Positions 56,349 through 64,000 of a stretch of 64,000 bases of DNA are shown here, piece by piece (position 1 is the stretch's first letter; every line of letters starts with the position of its first letter). The position numbers and the translations under genes are program-made. The notes under the pieces were generated by a model, which was given only the letters and a program-made list of their open reading frames with translations, ran no database searches and had not been told where the DNA came from. Where the stretch lies: positions 22,236,975 to 22,300,974 of the forward strand of contig NC_134283.1 in assembly GCF_949628215.1 (NCBI RefSeq). The letters run 5' to 3'. The DNA is from Phalacrocorax aristotelis. Its lineage: Eukaryota > Chordata > Aves > Suliformes > Phalacrocoracidae.

Positions 56349-58162
56349 GGGTCATGTTTTCACCTCCTGGAGTGAGGAAGAGGAAGGAGGCGAGTTTCCA
56401 GCTCCCATCCCCATGGGGAAGGACTGGTGGAAGGCTATGTGGCTGCAGGAAGACTCCAAAGACCACACCCTGGTTTTAGGGATGCAGGAGGTGGATGGGG
56501 AATGAAGAAATGGCTATTCCCTCCCAACACATGGAGGATAAAAACCTGCATCTTCCTCCCAGTTCTGCCAAGCAACCCGTCTCCTCCTCACCCAGCCCTG
56601 GCTCCTCTCCATCGGCAGCTCCCGCACCCCGCGTGGCCGCTGGCAGACAATGAGATGCTCTGTGCGGGCTTTTATGTAACCCAGCCCAGCGATCTCCTTG
56701 GACCCCGTTAAAATGGAACGGGCCATAATAAATAAGCTCATTTATCCCAATTATTCTTACGTAACTGGCTGCATTCATGGGGATGAAAACACTTCCCCGA
56801 TTTCTTGCCGCTTCGATGCGGGCTGGCTGGAGGAGGGAGAGCGATGGGAAAGTGAAGCATTGAGAGAGGGAAGGGGAACGCAGAAGCTTTTAGTCCAGCC
56901 TGATGGAGCCAAAAGCAAATCAATAGCTCAGCATTGCAGGCAGGATCCAGTCATTGCCAGCTGTTGCAGAGCAAGCCCAGCCTGGGTAGGTCCAAGCCCA
57001 GCCCAGGAGTGAGCTGGCTCCATCCTACCCTCCTCCAGTAAGAGAGAATAACTGGATGCCCCATCCTTGCTGAGTTTCCTCCAGCAGTTGTGCCATAGCT
57101 GGCGCTGGGCACTCGGACCGTGAAGTGGGATGATTTACTGTGCCCAAAGAGGGGATGGGTCCTCCAGGGACAAACACTGGGATGGTTCTACCCGCAGCTG
57201 CAAAGGGCCTGGTCTACTGGTACAGCTGGGGTCCAGCTCTTCTGCACTGCTGTTGGCTGCTCAGGGCCAGCAAGGAGCTGGTGTTTTACACCTTCCAGGA
57301 ACAAAGGCAACAAAAAGAGCTCAAACAAGCTCAGCCAAACTAAAAATGGTGCCAGAGAGTGTCGAAGGCAATTCAGCAACCTCCAGAGCTGCCCTCATCC
57401 ACCCACAGCAAGGACGCTGGTCAGGTCCCCCCTCCGATGCTCCTCCGTGGAAGAGGAGGGCTCTTGCTTTCCATAAATAGAAGGTCTGACATTTGGCTGG
57501 CTAACACCATGCTCCCAGTGAGAGGGGGACTGAACGCGAGCCACTTTCTAATTTCAGGCCTGGTTTTGATTAGTGGGGAAGGGTTGGGTTTGTTCCCTCT
57601 CCTTTTGGTGGCACTGGGAAACTGGAAACCATCAGGGTGTTAAAGGAGCAGCCGTGCAGAGTCTGTCCCCTGGAACAGAAGCCGTGTCGCCCCCCAGGGA
57701 TGCTGTCCCACCTGGGCACCGTACCCTCCAGCTGCCCCCAGGCAGGGCCTCTCCAGGAAACACCAGCAGAACGAGTTTGCCAGTGCTCAGCAGTATTGGG
57801 GGACCAATGCAGTCAGAGACCCCAGACTCCTTCCTGAAACCCCTTGGTTGGCAGACCCCAAAAGTGGTCCCCAAAGGAGGGGCCAAGTGTCTGACCATGC
57901 AGCTGCTGGCTTCTGTGACAGCAGCCAGCAGCTGAGACCAACTGCTAGCGCCGGGCGGCTGCTGGTGGGACGGGAGGGGTCCCCCAGAGCTGATCCCCGG
58001 GGAGGCTTTGATGGCACGAGGGGAACGTGATGCTGGCTGTGGGAGGAGGCAGGGCACGAGGCCATACAGGGGACAGGTGGCTCCAAACTAACCAGGCAGC
58101 AGCCGAGATGCCAGAGGGGTAGCTGCGGAAGGGGACGGGGCAGAGGGGACAGTGAGCAGGAA

Positions 58163-58337
58163 CCATACCCCAGATATGTACACCCCAGACATATACACCC
58201 CATAAATACATATATATATATATATCTCCCCCAGATATATACACCCCAGAGAAATACATCCCATAAATATGTGTGTGTATATATACATACCCCGTAAATA
58301 TATATATATACACACACCATAAATATATAAACACACA
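58163..58337. repeat. Compound AT-rich microsatellite/minisatellite
   Basis: Units of the form ATATATACACCCCAGA and CCCCATAAATA alternate with pure TA and TG runs (TATATATATATATATAT; GTGTGTGTAT). The period is about 20 bases for the longer unit. It is a local AT island within a GC-rich intron and explains the tyrosine-rich open frames on the - strand. Confidence 0.8.
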
Positions 58338-61300
58338 GCCTAACTATAAGACTTAAACCCCCAGTTACTAACGGGGCTGGCTGTGGCTCACTCATCCATC
58401 CACCTGCCTGTGCTTTGATATGACAATGGATGGAGCCAGCTAACTCCCTGCAAAGCATCATCCCAGCAAGATGCCTCTCCCCAGGGCTCTCCCTGCATCC
58501 CCGTGGGTGAGACGTGCATCCCCATGCCTGTCCCCTGGCCCACAGGGACCCAGCAAGTCCCCAGAGACCTCCCAGCAAGGGAGAGGAGGGGAAGAAGAAG
58601 CGTCCCTGGGGAGGCAGCACCTGCAGAGCATCACTGCACTGCATCACCGAGACGTTAGGCAGCCATTGGCACAGGCACATGGCGGTGATAATGAAGTGCA
58701 GTATTTAGGCCACTCCTTAAATTAAAAGGGTTATTCAAGCCTTTCCAACAGAGCCAAGGACCGTGGCTGTGGGCAGATGGGAGGCAGTGCCTGCCTGCAG
58801 CATGGCAATGGGGGACATCCCTCCCGCCCACTGCCTTGGACAGGGCTGAGTTGCAGTGGGGCTCCCAGGGGACTGAGCAGGTCATGTCCAGCTCCTGCCA
58901 TGGGGACAGGACCCTGCCCTTCCCCTAGCCTCAAGAACCCCTTGGCAAGCTGATGCCAACCAAGGGAAGAGCCAAGGAGGTCACCACCAGCTTTCCATCC
59001 CCATGCTACCCCAGGGTCTCCCCCCATCCTCACGCTGCACCCCAGCAGCACCCCATTAAGCCCAACAGCCCCCTCTGATCTGGCAGCCACTGAGTTGCCA
59101 GTGCAGCAATGTCAATCGAGCAATGAATTCCCACCACAGTAACGATCAGTGGGGCAGGATCAGGTAGTCTTGTACAGGGATAAGCCAAAAACCCCAGGGC
59201 AGGGAGCTGCTGTGGGGGCCGCATGCCGGAGCCCAGGGGATGTCAGAGCAACAGGGCAGCTTCAGAGCCACATCTCCAATTAAGGGCAAGCCCCAGCCTC
59301 CCTCCCAGCCCTCTTGCTTTGACAGCACGATGCCTGGAAACCCGGCTAATCTAAACATCATCGTTTCAGGGAGCTGTTGGCGCTCCCATCCCGCCTGCTT
59401 GTCCCTTTAACCACTTGAGCTCCGTCCCCTGCCCGGAGCCACCATGCAGGAATGGGGCAACAAACGGTCAGGGCAGTCCAATGCTTGCTTGAAGGTGGCA
59501 AAAATCTGATTTCCCATAAAATAAAAAAGAAAAAAAGATGAAATCCAGTCCCACTGCAGATGGAGACACTGTCTCCTCCACTAGGACCTGCAGAGAGCCC
59601 TGCACGGGGGAGTGTTGCTGGCCCCCTCCCGTTGCCTGGCCATGCTGAGTACGGTCCTGCTGTGTTCAGTTAAGCAGGTGTTTCTTCATTAAGCACCAGT
59701 GATTTGCTTATTAGCTCCGGGCAGACACAGGGTCCCAGCAGGGAGAGGATCTTTTCTTGTCCCACTTCCAGCAACTGGGATAGAGCCAGAGCTGGGGAAG
59801 GAGGAGCTGGCCAAGGCTGGGAGAAGCGATGCTCCAAGGGGCTCTGCTCCACTTTTTGGCTCAGCCCGGACCACCACCTCTCCCATGGCTACAAGGAGGG
59901 CAGAGCCCCTCCATCCTTCCTCCCCACCCTCCTCTTCCTCTGCTCCCTTCCCCTCTCCTCCCCAAGGCTTTCCGCCACCCTTCCTCCCTGCTTCCAGCTC
60001 CCCAGGAGATACCCCGGCTCAACCCACCCACCCCAGGGGACCTGCAGCCCCCGTAATGCCCGTCCCTGTCCCCCGAAATCCTCCTGCTGGGAAAAGCAGC
60101 ATCCCCAGCCCAGCCCAGCAGCTGGGATCCTTTAGGAATTTGCAGAGGAAGCAGCCTCACAGATAAAATTAGGACAGAGGGGAGAGGGAGGAGGATGCCA
60201 TTCCCCTATCCTTCCCCACCACAGCAGTGAAGAAAAATCCCAGTCCTCCATTTTTCTCCCTGCCTTTGCTGAATCCAAGCTCTGGAGCCACTCCTCCGGG
60301 CAAGGAAAACCATGGTAACCCCAGCAGCTCCCACTTTCAAGATTCAGAGCATTTCATGTAAGGGATTGTGAAAGGTTTGGGAACTTTAGGAGAAGCGGGG
60401 CTCGTTCTGCAGGAGGCAGAAGGGCCCTCTGCCCCCTCCCATCTCCTCTCTCCAAACCACCCATTCCCATCTCAAAGCCAGCCTCTGCCAACATGTTTCC
60501 CTAATGAGCGTGGGTCCTTGTCAAGAGATGGGGAGGACCCCGTGAGGTCTGGCTCCTGGGGATGGGCTTGCAGGCACTGAGATGGAGCGAGATACATGGT
60601 GGAGCATCAGCATCTGCTGGATATGGGAAGCCACAAAGTACAACCCAGCCAAGGAGAGCCCAGAACAGCATGGACAAGTCCTTGGGAAGACCAGCTCTGG
60701 AGCCAGGAGCCGTCACAGCTCGCCCCAGGTGAGCAAAGAGCCTGCTGCAGCCAGGAAGACAATGTGAGCAAAAGCTGGACTTACACCTCCTTCTTCACGC
60801 AGCTTTTGGACTCTTCTTCATGTTATGATGTTCAGGTTCCTGCTCTTTGAGATGTCAGGTCATCCAGGAACACGAGTGTTGGATCAAAGGGAGGGTGTCT
60901 GAGAGACCTAGTTTCATGTGCAAAAAAGCCTGAACTTTCTTTTCAACCTTGTCGGCCGTGGTTTCTTGTTATGGTTATCAAGTTACCCTGGGAAACTCGG
61001 TGAAAGCTGCAGACCAGAGATGTGCAGATCCCAGGAGGAGATATGTGGATCTGGGGAGGAGATGTGTGGATCTCGGGAAGCCAGAGACAAGTCCAGCAAT
61101 GCTTTCGCTTGAAAAGGGAAAGGTGCAGAGTGTTTCACTGCAAACAAGAAAAACCTCCCACGGAGCATCTGCTTGGCAGACACCATCAGCATGACAACTT
61201 GCTAAAGAAGCCGTGGTGCCAGTTTGGCATGGGGCTGGGGCCATTTCCTCCGTAATGTGCTCCCCAGGGACCCCAGAGCAACCGAGGTGGATCCCCGAGA

Positions 61301-64000
61301 GGAGCACGGCACTGCTGTAAGGCCTCATCTCCGCTCCCCTCTGCAAACCAGAGCCCCCTTCCGTAGGTGGGACAAGCAATATCAAGCCAGGGGAAAGCCA
61401 GCAGATCCCTGGAGCCAATGCTGCCAGGCTTTGGGAGATTGCAGCTGGGGCAAAAAGCCAGCTTGGGAACATCGTGGACACGGGGACTTCCCAAGAGGTT
61501 CCTCCCATTTAGGACCACCATGCTGAAATCTAGGGGTCTCTATACAGGTCTGATGAGCTTATGGAAACCAAACCTCTTGTACACTTATACTGCAAGGCTT
61601 GACTGTAACAGCCAGGAGATACTCACAGGAGGAGGAAAGAAGAATCCCACGGTGCAATTGCACAATCCCCATTTCACAGGGAAAGCAGCCCAAATCCAGC
61701 TGCCCTGAACACTCTCTGTACTTGGACCCACTTGCTGCCCCAGGGACAGCTTGGCGATGCTGTGCTGGGCACAGACAATGTGCCAGTGGTTTGAGAACTG
61801 CCATGGGCATGGACAGAGTCATGCTCAAATCTTCTTCCCTTCAGCATCTCGATCCTGCAGAGTCTCAGCCCTCAGCTTCTGCTCCTCAGAACGCTCCCCT
61901 TGGACACCAAGACTGCTGGGAGGTCCCTGTCCCGGCTGGCAGGATGGCTTCCTCACTGCTCACCCACCTACCAAAGCTGTGAGTTACCTCGGGGGCACGT
62001 TCACCTTGACTCGTGATGGACCCAGCCTTGTCCCCACCCTGGACGCTGGCTGTGTGGAAAACAGAGCCCTTCAAAGAGGTCACCTTCAGTTTATAAAGCA
62101 GATATCCAGCACCTCCGGGCTCTTAGATCTGTGGAATACCCACAGCTCCATACCAAACAGGAGGGCAAAACAGGACTGTACGAAGGAAGAGTTTCTTCAG
62201 AAGAAGATTCTTCAAACTTCTTCAATTTCTCCTTCTGATCATATTCAGCACAGAAGATGATCAACTGCTAATATCCTCTGGGATGAGCCAGAAGCTAAAA
62301 GATAACTAAATTTGGAAACTTAACTGTCCACTCAGCCCAAGGCATTGCCCAACTCTTATGTGGAATGTGACAACTCCTCCAAGGGGAAGCCCACATCCAG
62401 CACCAGCCTCCAGCTGCCCACATTAGTGTGCCCTAGGAGTCTCCTTGAGGAAACCTTACTGTGACCCATGGATAAGGTTATTCTGCCCCCAAGTATGCAG
62501 TCATTGAGGACCTGCAAAGCTTACAAGATACTGTAGGAACATCTGAGCATCTACAGGAGGCTCACCTGGAAAACAGGCAGCTTTTCCCCTCTGAATTCTC
62601 CAAGAAGGAAAAAAATATAACCCCCGAGGCATCTCTTCAACTTTTAAACTTGCCAATGACTCGATGGCAAAATGGACGGCAAATGCAAGTCTCACCCTGG
62701 ACTCTTGGAGCTTCAAGCCCCAGGTGGGAGGCACAGGCAGCAGCATTACAGCATGTGCCTGGCAAAGCCTAAACGCTGGCTCCATCACCACCTGCCTGCA
62801 AGAGGAGAAACCCTTGCTCCAGGCCACCTCCCCAGCTGAGGGGAACGACTCACATTCAACCAAGCCCTCCAGAGTCTGACCCCAGAGGGGGACAGGCAGC
62901 GATGTTTTCAGGCAAACATCCCCTATTCTGAAGGGGAGAAGGGGTAGGGGCTGGCTGAGAATGGGGGGAGATGCGTAAAGCTGCAGCAGATCCTTCCTTT
63001 GAGATGTATGCTTCCCTTTCAGGCTGACAGCTGTGGCCTAATTTTCAAGAAAACTGACAAGCGCCTTATTTCTCTCCCTATAATTTCCCTTTGCAGCAAA
63101 TAAAATAGGTTAAAGGAGCGGGTGCAAGGCAGCGACAACAGGAGCTGGGAGAGGCTGATCTGGTTTGGGGCATGCACAGCTTTCAAAGAGATGTGAGCTG
63201 TGGTTCCTGTACTCGCCCTTCCACTTCCTTCCCCATAGCTTTGCTTTAAGATGAAGAAATAAAAGTATTTTTGCTCCTAAAAGCATGGCTGAGGAACAGG
63301 TTGCTGTCCCAGAGGTGGATGAGCCTTTGCATCCTCCCCATAGGGGAGGCAAATTTTGGGGAAGATGGTCCCACTGGATATCCCTAGACCTCTGAAAGCG
63401 GAGGGACCAGTTGGCAGGTGGAGTATGGCTGGAATACATTGCATGTTTGAGGGTGAAGCTTTCCAAATGGAAAGAAAAAAGGGACTGAAAAGGGATGGCA
63501 GCATCCCATGGGTGGCAGCAGGTGGGGACTCGTTGGTCTGGCTCAGGGACGAGCGTGCCCCAGCCCTCGTCTCTTCTGCTAATATCTCGACTTGGACCTC
63601 AACCCTGGACCTGCTGTTGACTTTTCCCTTGCTTTGCTTGAGCAAACTGGCTGTATTTTGCTCTCCCGGCTCAAATCCAGACGCAGATGGACCCGAGGCC
63701 GTGCTAAACCTCCTGTGACTTTGGGGAGAAGGGACAGAAGGGAGCAGGAGGAAAGGGGACATGAGACCACATCCAAAAGCTCAGGAAAGGAGGTGCCTGC
63801 AAGTAACTCAGAGAGCCCAGCCACACTTCGGACTCCAGAGTGCCAGCTAAGAAAACACCCCCATTTATGTTATTTAGGCTTTACTGCTGGGTTTGCCTCC
63901 ACGCCTGCCGCCTCTCACTGCCTTTTGGCATCACGGGTTGGATCCCAACATGTGCCCTGCCTTTGCAGCTGGGATGCCTGGAGGGATCCCAAGGGGGGAT

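Larger units (their letters stand above)
54999..64000 (-). other. VAC14: VAC14 intron (more than 9 kb)
   Basis: From the acceptor before 54998 to the window end I find no VAC14 exon and no other gene. The block is GC-rich with simple repeats (C run at 56329, AT-rich satellite at 58163) and a few AT-rich islands: 56690-56790, 58700-58740, 59650-59720 and 63010-63115. These islands are candidates for conserved non-coding elements because they contrast with the surrounding composition and are rich in TAAT and AATTA cores. Many open frames in the stretch are not supported by homology. Confidence 0.65.

Noticed and set aside
54999-64000. Retroviral, LTR or CR1 LINE remnants
   Set aside because: I looked for pol-type protein motifs, long terminal repeats and CR1 tails across the window and saw none convincing.

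Overview
The window is a gene-dense, GC-rich stretch of a vertebrate nuclear genome, most likely a bird microchromosome (or another sauropsid). The evidence is compact introns with GT-AG splice sites, CpG-rich promoters, almost no recognisable transposons, and a gene order SF3B3 - IL34 - MTSS2 (MTSS1L) - VAC14, which is the order I know from human 16q22. The short IL34 C-terminus also points away from mammals. Exons were placed by reading splice sites and comparing translations with remembered family sequences. No database search was run.

Layout: 1-4850 is an intron of SF3B3. 4851-19298 (+) holds the last 15 coding exons of SF3B3 (about 750 C-terminal residues, from roughly residue 468), with a poly(A) signal at 20031. 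20.06-23.79 kb is intergenic or 5' flank of IL34 and includes degenerate minisatellites and a GC-rich island near 22.5 kb. IL34 (+) runs 23793-28948 in six coding exons. Its 4-kb fourth intron carries five identical tRNA-Gly(GCC) genes, two decayed tRNA copies, a recent 1.5-kb tandem duplication, and a small fragment related to a dehydrogenase exon that lies 6.6 kb downstream. 31.67-33.21 kb (-) holds a decaying short-chain dehydrogenase gene. MTSS2 (-) occupies 33.57-46.65 kb with 14 main coding exons, a 9-nt microexon, a long polypurine tract in its 3' UTR region and three intronic minisatellite blocks. VAC14 (-) contributes its last five coding exons (49488-54998), and the rest of the window to 64000 is one long VAC14 intron.

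The genes have unrelated jobs: pre-mRNA splicing (SF3B3), myeloid cytokine signalling through CSF1R (IL34), membrane curvature and actin (MTSS2), and PI(3,5)P2 synthesis (VAC14). They are neighbours by conserved synteny and do not form an operon-like unit. The least ordinary region is the tRNA-Gly array inside IL34, where Pol III genes have been multiplied by tandem duplication within a Pol II intron on the same strand. The next most notable are the MTSS2 microexon and the dehydrogenase relic.
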